DNA of 64,000 nucleotides. Source: Jacaranda mimosifolia. Taxonomy: Eukaryota; Streptophyta; Magnoliopsida; Lamiales; Bignoniaceae. Shown in pieces: positions 12,863 through 25,247 of this stretch (within the stretch, counting starts at the first letter, position 1; every line of letters starts with the position of its first letter). The DNA lies in contig CM032125.1 of NCBI GenBank assembly GCA_018894105.1, forward strand, positions 27,637,032-27,701,031, written 5' to 3'. A program made the translations under genes and the position numbers. A model generated the notes under the pieces. The model did not search any database. It was not told the DNA's origin and saw only the letters and a list, made by a program, of their open reading frames with translations.

Positions 12863-15800
12863 TGTAACATCCCTAAATTTAGCATTTTATAAAGTAAGAT
12901 TTTAAAAATTAAAATATTAATTTGACAAATTTTGGGGCTCAAAATGTAAATAGGAAAAGATTTCATTGTAGGACATTTGAAAGTTTTGGGGGTTAAATTG
13001 AAAATATTTTTGGTCAAGTGGGTCAATATAATGCACTAATTAGTTTCAGGACTTAATTAAAATTGGAGAAAAGAATTTTAGGATCAATGTGAAGCACTTA
13101 GAGAATTGAAGGATTCAATTAAAAACTGAAGGAAAGTTTTGGGGTCAAATTTGTAATTTCTAAATACTACTTTTTAAATAGCAAAGCACCCCCAGATTTC
13201 TTCAAATTTTCTCCATGCAACCCTATCCACCCCCTTCGCGATGGCAAAAACCCAAAACCAACCCAACCATTCCCTTCCTCTCTTCACGGTGAACACTCCC
13301 ATACCCAAAACACTTGAAACCAACCACCGAGGCACCATAAATTTGCAACCTGAGATGGAGCAACGGCGTAGGTGAGGAGTGCGGTTGTTCTGACGACTTC
13401 TGGGTGCGATTAGGAGTTGGAAACTGATGGGCTCAGCTAGAGGAGTGTATTGATACCTTCAATTGTAGAAATGGACCACCGACAGAGGAGAATCGAGCAA
13501 GGAGGCGCATGGCAGCATTGAGGAGGCCAGCTTCATTTTTTGGCCAATTGGAGGCGATTTGGTGGCAGAGTTGAAAATTGATAGAGAGGTTTCATTTAGT
13601 GTGAGGAGGCACACAATTTGGTGGTGTTGCTACCCAATTCTGATGGCAGTACAAGGCGGCACGACGACGGTCCGATGACTAACCACCGGTTTCATCGCGG
13701 TGATAATTTGAGTACATGTGGGCTGCTATCAAGTGAAGCATTGGCCTCAAATTTGGTCAATTGGGTAAAATACTGATTAATCAAATAATTTGATTCCCTA
13801 TTTAATCCGATTGAGTTGTTCGCCTAAATTCTAATGTAAATGTAAGTTAATTGGACCAAAAATTATGATTATAAACTGGAATGATTATATGTGATTTTGA
13901 TATAAAGTGATATGTGGACTTGAATCGATATCTAAAAACTAATTATCACTAAATTAAGTTAATTGATATAGTTTAGAAAATATGGGCTTAGAATATTACA
14001 TTCAAGATTATAGGTAAAATTCTGTTCAAGTGATTAAATGTCTCTTGATTTAGTTCAGTTAGAAATGTTAAGCTGATTATTGATGTTAGTTTAAGTTAAT
14101 CAGACCAAATTGTAATTGTGGACTATTAGGATAAGATTTATGATGTCAAGCCAAAATGTTTGGATATATAAGTTGTATACAATACTAGTGGGCCCAGATC
14201 AATATTTATAACATTATTATCGTTAATTAAGTTAATCAGTGCAACTAGACCTAACTTTTTGTAACCTTGCAAGGATTAGTTATTTAATAGAATGTAGTAA
14301 TTTCTTACAATTTAGCTGAATTGTTATACATAAGCTTGGATTATTAATTTAAGAAATGATGAGAGACTCGGTACAAATAAATCCCTTATTAATATTGTAG
14401 CGACAATAGCAAAAATAGTATGTTAAGCAAGCGTTTTGACATATAATATGTTTTATTGGAATAAGTGATGAGGAGCTAGTGTCTCTAGGGTCGTAAGATG
14501 TGATAACATCTCTATGGAATTTTAAGTTGAGGGCTAAGCCTATCTTTCTTCTAGGAAATGAATAACTTTTGATATTTGAATTCCCTAGTGTATTTGTTGA
14601 ATTTGATCGTGCTCGTTCTGGTGCCTATGTCATTGGTTTTTTTTTTGTCCCAAGTCCCCTATAGCCTTATTGGCTTTCACTATATGCATTGATATTTTGG
14701 TCTTGTTGGCCAATGCTTTGTGATTTATACCGGTTTGTTCAATATGAGATTCGTGCTTTTTATTAGTGTTTTGAAATATGTTATTTCCTGTTGGCATTAT
14801 GTCTGGGTCTCCTGAGGATGCTCTTGGGATGTTACTACTCATAGGAATGCCATGAGGTGGGTTGGGCTCAGGACTAAGTCTAAAAAGACGATCGGGTGAG
14901 ATAGACTGACAGTGGTTGGTATCCTGGCTCATACCCCGCCTAAGATCCTAACTTGTGGATAGCTGGGGTATCTATCTAGTAATGTGGCAGGATTTGGCAT
15001 GTGAACTAGCCATGCCACATACCGAGTTGAGTGCTTGGGTAGCGGAGTAATAAGGGAAGTTTGTTATGATTTTTGTATTACGTGTTCCATTGTTACCATT
15101 TATGTTCTATTCTAGGAGCAATAAGGTTGGGATTGCCAATAGTCGGTTGAATTTTGTATCACACGTGGTATGTTATGTCTTTGTTCCATGTTGTAAATAT
15201 TTGGTTGTATTAGGTCTTGCCTGTTCTATGCCTCATTTCATTGGATCCCCATCTCATTAGTACACTATATATTTGAGTTCTAACTTATTATTACGCCAAT
15301 TTATAACTTCTGTAATTTCGGTTGTTCCTATTATCTCGCCTAATTAATTATCTATTGAATTAGGACCATTTTATTAGTTTTTCTTGATCTTATGCTTTTG
15401 AAATTAGTCGCCTTACCTTTTTCCCCTCGCTAAGTCCTTCGGACTATGCCTCTTTCATGTTTCTTATTCCTTTTCCCAACTAGGCATGACAGGTAGCAAC
15501 TGGTGCACTACAGGATGTATCAGAATACATGGTTTCGTTATTAACTTTCAGACGTACCAAATCTAAACTAAATTCTGCAATGAATTATGATTGTAAGCTG
15601 AAGTTTGAGACGCCTTATGCTGGTGATTATGCGTGTATGGCTCTGATACAAATGGCAGTTGTAGATTCAGTACTAGGAACTGTATGATGATTTTGTATTT
15701 TCTTGTGAGATGTTAGATGGTGCTTTGTAATAGTAAGTTGGGATAAATTGTTTTTGGTTGTTGTGCATCTATTTAAAATAAATTGAATTTTGGAGGTGCG

Positions 15801-15876
15801 TATTTGGTTTAAATTATTAATAAGACTGGAGTAGTTCCTCTACCCAAAGCAGGCACCTCCCGAATAGGGCGCTACA
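12863..15876 (-). mobile_element. Solo LTR (~3.0 kb), reverse copy
   Basis: Begins TGTAACATCCCTAAATTTAG and ends AATAGGGCGCTACA, the reverse complement of the family ends at 949 and 17266. The flanks are GTTTG (12858-12862) and ATTTG (15877-15881), a 5-bp target duplication with one change. It contains the family landmark of a CGCTAAGTCCTTCGGACT phrase near 15428. The paralogous segment at 22560-24050 runs across the insertion point without it. ORFs at 14630-14932 and 15066-15260 belong to this repeat. Confidence 0.7.
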
Positions 15877-15975
15877 ATTTGTTGAATTGATAAATTTGAA
15901 TTTGCAAACAGAGTGCAAAAGAAGACAAATCTTTTAGCTGACCAGAATTTCGTATATAATTCAATGATACATTAA

Positions 15976-18900
15976 TCTATACTATTCTATATAGCACAAC
16001 TGTGTGGGATCCATAATTATGTAATTTTGATTCTAATTGTGCAATTTTGGCCAAATGGCAAATTCTTAGAATTTTAAGTATTTTAATTCATTTAAAAAAA
16101 ATTCATTATTTGTTGATTATTATCTCTAATTGATATGGTTGTATATTATCTCTAGTTTTCTTTCATTCAAAATTTAAAACGTATCTGTCTATCTATACTA
16201 TTATATATAGCACAAGAATGTGAAACCCATAATTGTGCAATTTTGACCAAATTTTGAATTCATAGAATTTTGAGTTTTTTTTAATTAAATTTAAAAATTA
16301 ATTTTTAGTTATTAAATTTGATATTATATGATTTTTTTGAAATCATTTTCTTGATTAGAACAATATTCTTTATTTCTCTAATATCAAAAAAATAATTGTA
16401 TTTGATCTACAAAATCTTTTCCATCTCTACTTTCAATATGTGAAAGATTTCTTGATCATTTTAACTCTATAGTTCGATAAGTCTTTCATGATTTTCTCTT
16501 ATCTTTAATAACTAATTTATATCTATACCACTATATATAAAGTTTTTCAAAAGTTATTTCATTATATTTTCAGGTTCTAGCATTTTTTCCCCACTATATT
16601 CTTTGTGTTCTCTTTATTTTCTAGCATGTATTTTTTCTTCTATCTCTTTGTGTGCATCTTTAGTTTATTATTCAAAGTGTTTATTGTTTATTTGATTTTA
16701 TTGTTCACCTTTTTTATTTTTTTTTATTTTTTTGGTTTATTTTAGGTATATTATATGATGGAAGATATTTTTTGGATTTTAATGCTATAATTTTCTTTTT
16801 AACCTAAATAAAGTCTATCATTTAGCTTTCATTACTATTAAATTTGTAAATTTCTATATCTTTTTTGTTTACTACTTAGTTTATGTTATCAATTCAATTA
16901 TTATGAGATTTATTAATTTCGCTTAATATTCTTAATTTAATTTAATTTTTATTAATTACATTTTTCTCCTTAGTTATGGATAAATTTTATCATTTAATTT
17001 TTATTTTATTTAAATTATTATACATTTAGCATCCTTTTAGTCATTTTTTCAATTAAGTTATTAATTTATTGTTAAATTTTGTAATTTATTTTTCAAATCG
17101 CTTTTTTTTTGCCCATCTAAGTTTATAGTTTTATAGGATGAGATCTATTTTTTCATTTTTGAAATTTTTAAATTTTATTTCACTTTTTGAATATTTATAA
17201 TTTTAGATGTATGTCATTTAATTTTATTTTATATTCATATATTTGTAATTATGTATGTATAAATATGTAGCACCCCCACTAGGGATAGTACCTAAGTTGA
17301 GACATCACTCAGTTCAATCTTAATTCAAGCCAAGAAGTAAACTATACAGTCAATAATCCCATCAGAATTTTTTTTCAAAACTTATCAAAGACATATAGCA
17401 TCGGATTTCAAACTCACTAACTCTTCAAAAAGTTAAATGAGTCCTAATTCAACTTCTTACATCTAACAGAACATATATAAGCATCACGCACCGACATCAA
17501 TCCTGACATATCGCAATGTCATTAAATCCAATTATAGCATTCAAGTGAACCCTATTAAACATCTAAGTACCCATTCTATTACAAAAGGTATTTCTTCACT
17601 CCAAGTTGGAACCTCATATTCTTCACTTATACATGTCTGAGAAAATCAAGATAAACAGGGTAAGTCCAAAGGACTTAGTGATGGATAATTGTAACATATA
17701 TAATGGGGATCTGTCGAGGAAGAAATCGACTCAACAGATCATCAATCAACAATTAACGAAAATACAACAGGATACGTTCAAACAATCAGGAACAGTCTAA
17801 CAGGCAAAATACAGTTGATCAGTCAGATTACAGTTGGACAAAACAATCCCGAATAATGTTTACATTTCAGTCAGTCTTATCCAAGCATGACAGCTTGGTG
17901 CACGATAGTTGTCGACAAGCAGTGGATGTCCAGGAATAGCCCTAGCACCTCACAGACAAACAGACGGTATATGTCCAGGAATAGCCCTAGCACATCACAG
18001 ACAAACAAATGGTAGATGTCTAGGAATAGCCCTAACACATCGTCCATACCTAGGATAACCTAGCATATGGATGACAATCTGAATACCCAGGGAATAGCCC
18101 ATAGTGCATCAGATTTATAAATACTCCGGGAATAGCCCCTGACATATCAGACCTACAGACAGTTCAGAACAGTATAGAAATGCCGACAGGGAAAACAGTA
18201 ACAGTACCGGACAATACAGATATCAGAACAGACAGTATAGTAGAACAGTCGAATAACAGGACAATCGGATGTCAGAATACTACAGATAACTAAACAGATA
18301 ATAGAACGAATAGATAACATATATCAGAAGAATGTTTTGGGCGCCAGAACCAACAAAAATCAGAATCATAACAGAAATAACCCTCATAGGGGTGTCCGAA
18401 TCAAATAACAGAACATCAAAGATCTTAACAAATCACAGATTTCAATAACAGTATAGTCAATTCAGAAATAGTAACCCTCACAGGGGTTTATCACAAATAC
18501 TGATAAGTAAAATGAAGTGCCAGATTGGCAGACCCTCACAGGGGTTTTCAACAAATAATGAGAAGCTTGTACAAAGTAATAACCTAAAGTGGGAGACCCT
18601 TATCTCTTGTAGTCTCAGAGAAAGCTACCACAATCTGCCATCTACTGGTCCTCGGGTCCAAATTCCACTTCACCTAACCAAAACAGTATAATTACAGTCA
18701 AAATCCATATTTGACTCCCAATATCACCATCATGCTTATCATTAACCTAAATTTACTAAATAACCATATTAACATGATAGTTTAAAACTTAAACTACGCT
18801 ATCAACCCAATAATGACCAATAAGATCGATTATTCTCACATTTGTCTCGGTTTCATATTAAATCTAATGACTAAGCAATAACTAGTCCTTAATTACATAG

Positions 18901-21367
18901 TCATTCTCATCATATCATCCAAATTTCACAATAATGGCCCAATTACTATCACTTGGTTCCAAATCCATAAATCCACAAGTTAAGGCTCAATCTTTTAATT
19001 AACTCAATTAATCCCAAATTATAATATCATAACAATATTCGGGTTCACTAACTTATATGCCTCCTTGCATGGGAACTATATTTATATATATATATCCATA
19101 TACCATAATCCTTACTGCACAAGTACAAGATAAATTAGGGAAGTACAACATATGCATAATACATATAACAATGTACAACCAATTAAAGCTTAATCCTCAC
19201 ACTCCCTAATACACAAATTGCTTATCGAGGCCTCGAAATCACGAACCAAGAGCACCGCCACGATCACTGCGACGAGTTGAAGATACTGTTTGGGGGTCGC
19301 CGGAGCACCGCCGGAAAATCTTGCCACCACTACCAAAATGTTCCTCTCGAGCTCTTGAATCCAACCCCACAATCAGTTTCCAGTTCCTCAGCCTTGAACA
19401 CCCTCAATCGAGCTCAACCGCCACCAAATGGGTTTCCTCGCCGCCGTCTCCGATCACCATTTTCAACCTCTGTCGCCGCGCCAAACTCTCATGCAAGGGT
19501 ATATCAAGCTTCCTCACGCCAAGAGCTATCGGAAAACATGCCCAAAAATGAGTTTTGGCCACCGTCCGTCGTCGCCTGCCAAGCACCGTTGCCACCCACT
19601 TTGAGCTTCAAGAATCCAGTGATCCCGCCGGTGAAAGGGTGTGCATGAGGTATCAAAGTGAAGCTAGGAGTGAGAGGAAAGGTTTGGTCGATTTGGTTTG
19701 GTGAAAGGTGGTTGCTGGAGTAGAGATCATCGGGTGAAGTTGGTCACGGTGGAGGAGGAAGAAAAAGGAAGAAGAAATGAAAAATGGGGAAGAAAATGCA
19801 ATCTGCCAGATTTTTCCTCAAATCCAACTTTTCCAAATTTCAGATTGGCCCCCCAGAATTATCTCCTTTTTCAATTAGGTCCTCCAGGAAAATTACGACA
19901 CTTCAATTTAGCCCCAAAAAATAATTTATGCTTAATTTGACCCCTTTGACCAAAACTATTAGTCATGCAAACCCCAAAACTTCTCAAGTTAGTCCAATCA
20001 AGTTTCTAAAAATTGCAAATTGACCCCAAAACTTCCAAAATCTTTGCAATCAAGTCCTTCTAATATTAATTTTGAGCCCTAAAATCCGATTAACCAAAAT
20101 CTTAATTTTTAAATCCTAATTTTCTAAAATACTAAATTTTAGGGGTGTTAGAAAATATGTATAATTCGAACTCTTTTTAAAAATTTTATATACTACATCA
20201 ATATATATATATATATATATATTCTTAGATCATTTTTTATATATTTAAAAAAATTATGAGTGGTTATTTCAATGGAAAATACACCTATTAACTTTTTAAG
20301 TTTATAACTCTAGACATTAATTAGTCTATCAAAACAAATATATAATTTTATTTTTTATTTTCTTTTAAATTTTGATTGTTTGAAAGGTTAACAACTTTTT
20401 TTGTTATTCACTTTTTTTTCCCTAATATTTGCGAAATATAATATGAAGATCCAATTACATTCACACAAAAAAATGGAGAATGAACATAATAATTTATTTT
20501 TTTCCATATTAATTTTATTTTACATTCTAATTTCATCCACATATATCCTATCACTAATTCCTATTAATTTAAAATTAATTTTGAGCTCATAATTACTTTA
20601 TCAACTTACTATAATTTTGACTTTACATTACTAATATTTTTCTTCATTTAATAATTCGATAACTAAGCTATGAGTCAAATTAAAAGGTTTCTATAAACTT
20701 ATACACTAATGTTGATCTTAACTTTGTAATTATTTGTTATTTGATACATTTATTTTAATTTTAATTTTTTTTTATATCTTTACTGTCATAGTTTTGTTTT
20801 GACTCAATAGATTTTTAATCAAAAACTAAAATTAAATAAGATTTTTTTAATCCTTGGGAACTAATATATTATTTAATTCTTTATATTTTAAGTTTTAAAT
20901 TAATATATACTCATCCTCTTTTAAGTCTAAAATAATCTTAAAGTATTATAATTTTAAATTATTTCAAACAACTTTCAAACCATCAATCTTGTGTTCTATA
21001 TCATTCTCATATATTTTTATTTTTTAATGCAACTATCTATTAGCTTTTGATCGCATAATATTTTTTTTAAAATAGTACATAATCATATTCATATATTTTT
21101 ATTTTTGAATGTTTTAATCTGTTTTAACTTCTCACTAAATAATTTTGAAATTTATTTTTTATGACACAATGTATATGAGATGTCTTTATATTTTGCAAAC
21201 TTTTAAATACTAAATTTTAAAACTTTAAATTTAATTTTACTAATTACTTGATATTTTTGCAATATTTTTATTTTTATATTATTATTTTAATTATATTTAT
21301 AATTCAATAATTACATTAATATATAGTAATTTTAAAGAATTCGTACATAGCACAAGGATAATGCTAG
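15976..21367 (+). mobile_element. Helitron (non-autonomous), holding a nested solo LTR
   Basis: The 5' end is TCTATACTATTCTATATAGC and follows an A. The 3' end is GGATAATGCTAG and is followed by T, so insertion was between A and T without target duplication, as in Helitrons. About 11 bp before CTAG lies a decayed short palindrome, CGTACATAGCACA (21342-21354), where the 3' hairpin is expected. The uninterrupted copy at 22910-22945 confirms the empty site. Near-identical 5'-end words recur at 16189 (TCTATACTATTATATATAGC) and, less closely, at 16512 (TCTATACCACTATATATAAAG). No Rep/helicase coding sequence is present. Without the LTR at 17266-20152 it is ~2.5 kb and extremely AT-rich. Confidence 0.65.
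17266..20152 (+). mobile_element. Solo LTR (~2.9 kb) with duplication AAATA
   Basis: Begins TGTAGCACCCCCACTAGGGA and ends AGGGGTGTTAGA, where the final CA appears mutated to GA. AAATA flanks both sides (17261-17265 and 20153-20157). It shares with 949-3981 the CCTCACAGGGG repeats (near 18475 and 18533) and a GC-rich island (19240-19640) whose ORFs (for example 19277-19648) are repeat-derived. It also has a run of near-identical phrases of about 60 bp, TGTCCAGGAATAGCCCTAGC, at 17925-18060. It lies inside the Helitron, so it is the younger insertion. Confidence 0.75.
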
Positions 21368-21920
21368 TATTATCATAAGTTAAAACAATATACCATTGCA
21401 AAAGAAAAATTAATGATTAATTGTTTCTTTGAGTTAGGGTGGGGTTTTTTCTTCAATGAAAAAGGCCAACTGCTCTTGCGTAATAGGGTCGATATTCATG
21501 AATAGGATGGTAGCAGGGTTTGAAATTGCTTCCAAAGTAAGTTTGAAATAATAAAAAATATATATTTTCTATCATAACGTGGTTCACGGTATTTAAGATA
21601 ATAATATGGACCAATCACACTAAATCTCCATCTTGTCATTACAATAGATGCCATCTGAATAAAATGAAAAGCTTATATCTAGTTTATACCTGAATTTAAG
21701 TTGAGTTGGGTCTAACTTGATAAAAATAAGAACAAAACAACGTTAATCTTAGGTTATTTTTTGAATAAATTTAAATGTTGAGGACAATACTCTGTTTGTA
21801 TGCATCATTCTTAGTAGCTACACAGTGCGAACGAGATTATTGTTAAAGATTCTGGAATATGAAATGCTTTTGTTGTCTGCGTTATTTCGTGGGACCAAAA
21901 TCTATGCGGCACTCTATTTA

Positions 21921-22264
21921 GAGGTTTTTGCTAAATTTATTATTTTTGGAATTTAAGAACTTATTTTTAAAAATAAGTTCTTAAAATATTTGGATAAATT
22001 TTTTTTTTTGAAACTTATAAGATGTTAATAATGGTAATTTTGCAATTAATATGGTTAAAATTAAGAAAACTAGTTAAAATCTTAAAAATAAGTTTAGAAC
22101 TCCTTATTTTTTTAAAAAGAATTTATAAACTCCTAATATTTTATTTTACAAGCTTATAAGTTTTTTTTTTATAAAAATTTACTAAATATTTTTTGCCATC
22201 TTATTAGCTCTCAAATATCTTATAAAATGTTTTAAGAGCCGTATAAGCTCATGAAAACATCCTC
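21921..22264 (+). mobile_element. Tourist-like MITE
   Basis: 344 bp, nearly the same length as the 347-bp MITE at 43634-43980. Left end GAGGTTTTTGCTAAATTTAT, right end AAAACATCCTC (inverted). The interior carries the family words CTTATAAG and GAACTTATTTTT. Flanks TTA and TGA are a weakened 3-bp duplication. It sits exactly at the end of duplicated segment copy A. Confidence 0.6.
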
Positions 22265-23342
22265 TGACCCATGAAATCAGAATTATGTATGTACTGACGA
22301 CAAAAATTGCTACTCGACACTATATGACACTAGTTGATGGAGAAAAATTGAATATCCAATTTGTTGGGTTCAAGTACAATCATTATTGTACAAATTTTAT
22401 GTTCTTGTAATAATATGATTGTATTTATTTTCTAACCATTTTACGCGGTCTCCATTTATCTAGTGATTTGGGCGTTAAAATTTTTATTGAAAAAACTCCC
22501 ACTAACCTTAATATATTTATACTTTTAAACCCTGATCGAGTTATTCGAATTCAAAACAAGAGTATTATTTTTAACTAGAGAAAATGTTTTCAACTCACAT
22601 TATATTTATTATAATTTAAATTTCAAATCGTCGAATAGAAAACTATTACTGCCATCTTGTAGAAGAATATATATGCAACCTTTTGGTCAAAACGTCAAAA
22701 AATTTAAATGTATTAATGTTTGTTTTTAATTTAAAATTCAAAGACCATCCCACGATAGCTATGTAATATTTTATAAAAGTCAATTTAAATAAAGAATATA
22801 TAGACAAAAGAAACATATAAACTTGTTTGCATAAAAATTTGTTTGCATTAATAGATGTGAATTTGCCACGCAAATATAAAAGAAAGACAATTTTTTAGCT
22901 AATCAGAAACTTCATATTCTACAATACAACATTATCATAAATTAAAATTTCATACAATCAAAAAAATTAAAAAAGAAAGAGTTAATGATTAGTTGTTATA
23001 TTGATCTAGGGTCGCCCTTCTTGACCAATCAAAAATGCCTATATGCTCGTGTGCAATGGATTTGATATTCATGTGTTTGATGAAGATATTTTATCTAAAT
23101 TAAAGACACAAATTAAAATTATTGAGCTTTTAATAAAAATCCTTCAATACTCAAGTTATAAATATACAAATGAGATAGTTTTGGAAAATAAGTTTAGGAT
23201 AACAAAATAAGTTTTTTTTTTAAATCATCATGTAGTTGAGGATATTAATAGGATGAAGATGACGCCGAGAGCTAATTACATTAAATTTTCATATCTTCAT
23301 CAAGATATTTTTTCAGGTGGATAAAGTGAACAGTCCATGTAT

Positions 23343-24010
23343 CAAATCTTTTGCGAACTCCTAATTATATTGTGAACAAATTAAAATATCGAGTTAGCAC
23401 ATTTATTTTTGTAAACTATGTACTCTGTATTACAAATACATGAGATTCATGTGAAAATTTTGGAACATGAAACCCGCTTATCAAATTCAAATCTTTTTCT
23501 AATTTTTAATTATATTGTGAATAAATTAAAATATTGAGTTAGCACTATTGGAATTAATTAGGATTCTAAATAGTATGTTAAATAGAAAAGATATAAGAAG
23601 TTTTTGGAATCTCAATCCCACATTGAAAAAATAAGAAAAGAAGAGTTTGTTTCATAGTTCCTGCAACACAAATAGTGGAAACAATTATTATCACTTTAAG
23701 GACAATATAGGAATTTTCTGCATGCAATTCAGCACATCAAGCTTTCAACTTTTCAATATATTTTTCTAGCCAGCACATTTATTCTTGTAAACTACATACC
23801 ATGTAGTACAAATACATGTGATTCATGTGAAAATATTTTGGAACAGGAAACCCGCTTATCAAGTTCAAATCTTTTGCTAATCTCTAATTATATTGTAAAT
23901 AAATTAAAATATCGAGTTAGCACATTTATTCATGTAAACTATGTACTATGTAGTCAAATACATGAGATTCATGTGAAAAAGCTAGGAACGTGAAACACGC
24001 TTGCCATGTC
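23343..24010. repeat. Three tandem ~146-bp units
   Basis: Each unit runs from AATCTTTT through ATATTGTGAATAAATTAAAAT, GAGTTAGCACATTTATT, GTAAACTA and ATTCATGTGAAAA to GAAACCCGCTTATCAA. Units start near 23343, 23489 and 23862. The middle one is split by the insertion at 23546-23771. The last unit is the most diverged at its 3' end. Confidence 0.6.
23546..23771. mobile_element. 226-bp insertion with 5-bp duplication AGCAC (short LTR-like)
   Basis: The insertion interrupts the second tandem unit and is flanked by AGCAC on both sides (23541-23545 and 23772-23776). It contains AATCCCACATTGAAAA, a phrase common in LTRs of plant copia/TRIM elements. Its ends, TATTGG and CTAGCC, are not the standard TG/CA, so it is either a mutated solo LTR or another small insertion. 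Confidence 0.5.
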
Positions 24011-24050
24011 TCCGTCGTATCATGGGACCAAAACTTGGATGGCCATCACC

Positions 24051-25180
24051 TTTTTACTCACGGAATCAATTATACGACGGGGACAAAATTAATCCGCGCT
24101 GCATGCCCTACGGTGGCGTACAATTATTTTGATTTTTGATTTTAATTTATTATATTTATATATTTCATTTTAAATTAATTATTTTTTATAAAAAGTTATT
24201 TAATACACGTGTTGTATATTTATAAAATAAAATAAGAGATAAAATAAAAAATAAAATATAAGATTTAAATTGAGTGTACTATATATGTGACCCAATATTA
24301 GTGGTGCTTCACAAGGCAATAATTTTGGAAATAGTGATTTTCTATTTTAGATAGTATTTTAATTTTTTAATTTAATTTATAAATATATATTAAATACAAT
24401 AAATATTCTCTTAAAAAATATTAATTTGATTGTGAAAAGCATGCTTATTTTGAGGCATTAAATTAAATATACTATTTTATCCAATTTAACACTGCACATA
24501 TATATTTTGAATGATAGAGGCCCTTTTTTATTACCCCAAGCCAATATGGGAACTACTCATTTTAGGATGAGACATCACACCTAGAAGGTGAGATGTTCTC
24601 ATCCAACCTTATTTGTCATTTATTGATGAAAGTAAACTTTCCAAATTATTCCCATAACCTAAGATAAACTAGTATATAATAAAAACAAAATCAATTATAT
24701 CAGGGACTTTGAGCTAAATTAAAGTTTAATTAAACTATTTAAATACATGGTCAAATGACATTTATTTGAATAAACTCAATATTTTATTTTATGTATATTA
24801 TTAATTTGGTTGGCAAATTATAAATTTTTTATCAATTACCAAAAAATTGGATTTATAATGATTCTTATTGAAGTATTTTACACATATGTTTTTAAGTATT
24901 TGGAACAAAGTGTTTTGGCAAAATATATATTATAGATACAATAATCCATCAAAGTACACTTGTGATGGGTATTATTGATTAATTTATCAATTGAATAATC
25001 CTATAAGATATATATGATATTTGTTTAATTATTTGTGGGGCCAAACGTATTGACCCTAATTTTACCGATATCAAAACCTTATAAAGAAGACCAAAAAAAA
25101 AATTTCAATCTCTTCCCATATTTCAAACCGAGAGGGAGAGTATTATTATTACTATACTCCCCTCTCTATTTCGACTACTT
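24051..25180. other. Intergenic DNA upstream of the dirigent gene
   Basis: AT-rich with no ORF of note. 24124-24280 resembles 11660-11850 (probably a small dispersed element). No further repeat ends were recognised. The last few hundred bases before the TATA box should hold the dirigent promoter. Confidence 0.5.
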
Positions 25181-25183
25181 CAC

Positions 25184-25192
25184 CTATAAATA
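25184..25192 (+). promoter_or_regulatory. TATA box of the dirigent gene
   Basis: CTATAAATA lies 56-64 bp before the ATG at 25248, the only strong TATA element just upstream of the ORF, and gives a short leader of about 30 bases. Confidence 0.7.
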
Positions 25193-25247
25193 GAGCAACT
25201 CCTTTCACAAACGTCCCACAGCCCATCACAGAACACATTTCCAGAAA

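Larger units (their letters stand above)
12560..21920. repeat. Segmental duplication copy A, split by an LTR and a Helitron
   Basis: Three pieces, 12560-12862, 15877-15975 and 21368-21920, follow in order the continuous sequence at 22560-24050 (copy B). Examples are GCCATCTTGTATAAGGAG against GCCATCTTGTAGAAGAAT, AGAATATATAATAGAAACAT against its counterpart near 22793, and TTATCATAAGTTAAAAC against TTATCATAAATTAAAAT. The last shared phrase is GTGGGACCAAAATCTATGCGGCA (first 20 bases shared in pattern with copy B near 24030). The gaps are exactly filled by the solo LTR (12863-15876) and the Helitron (15976-21367). No gene is visible in the duplicated DNA. Confidence 0.65.
22560..24050. repeat. 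Segmental duplication copy B (uninterrupted paralogue)
   Basis: Carries in one piece the sequences found split at 12560-12862, 15877-15975 and 21368-21920. It lacks the solo LTR and Helitron. It has its own later changes: expansion of a ~146-bp tandem repeat and a 226-bp insertion. No gene is visible; the minus-strand ORF at 22646-22873 is AT-rich and unsupported. Confidence 0.6.

Noticed and set aside
19190..19940. Cluster of ORFs including one of 123 codons
   Set aside because: Same GC-rich island as in the other ~3-kb LTR copies; no conserved domain and frames differ between copies.
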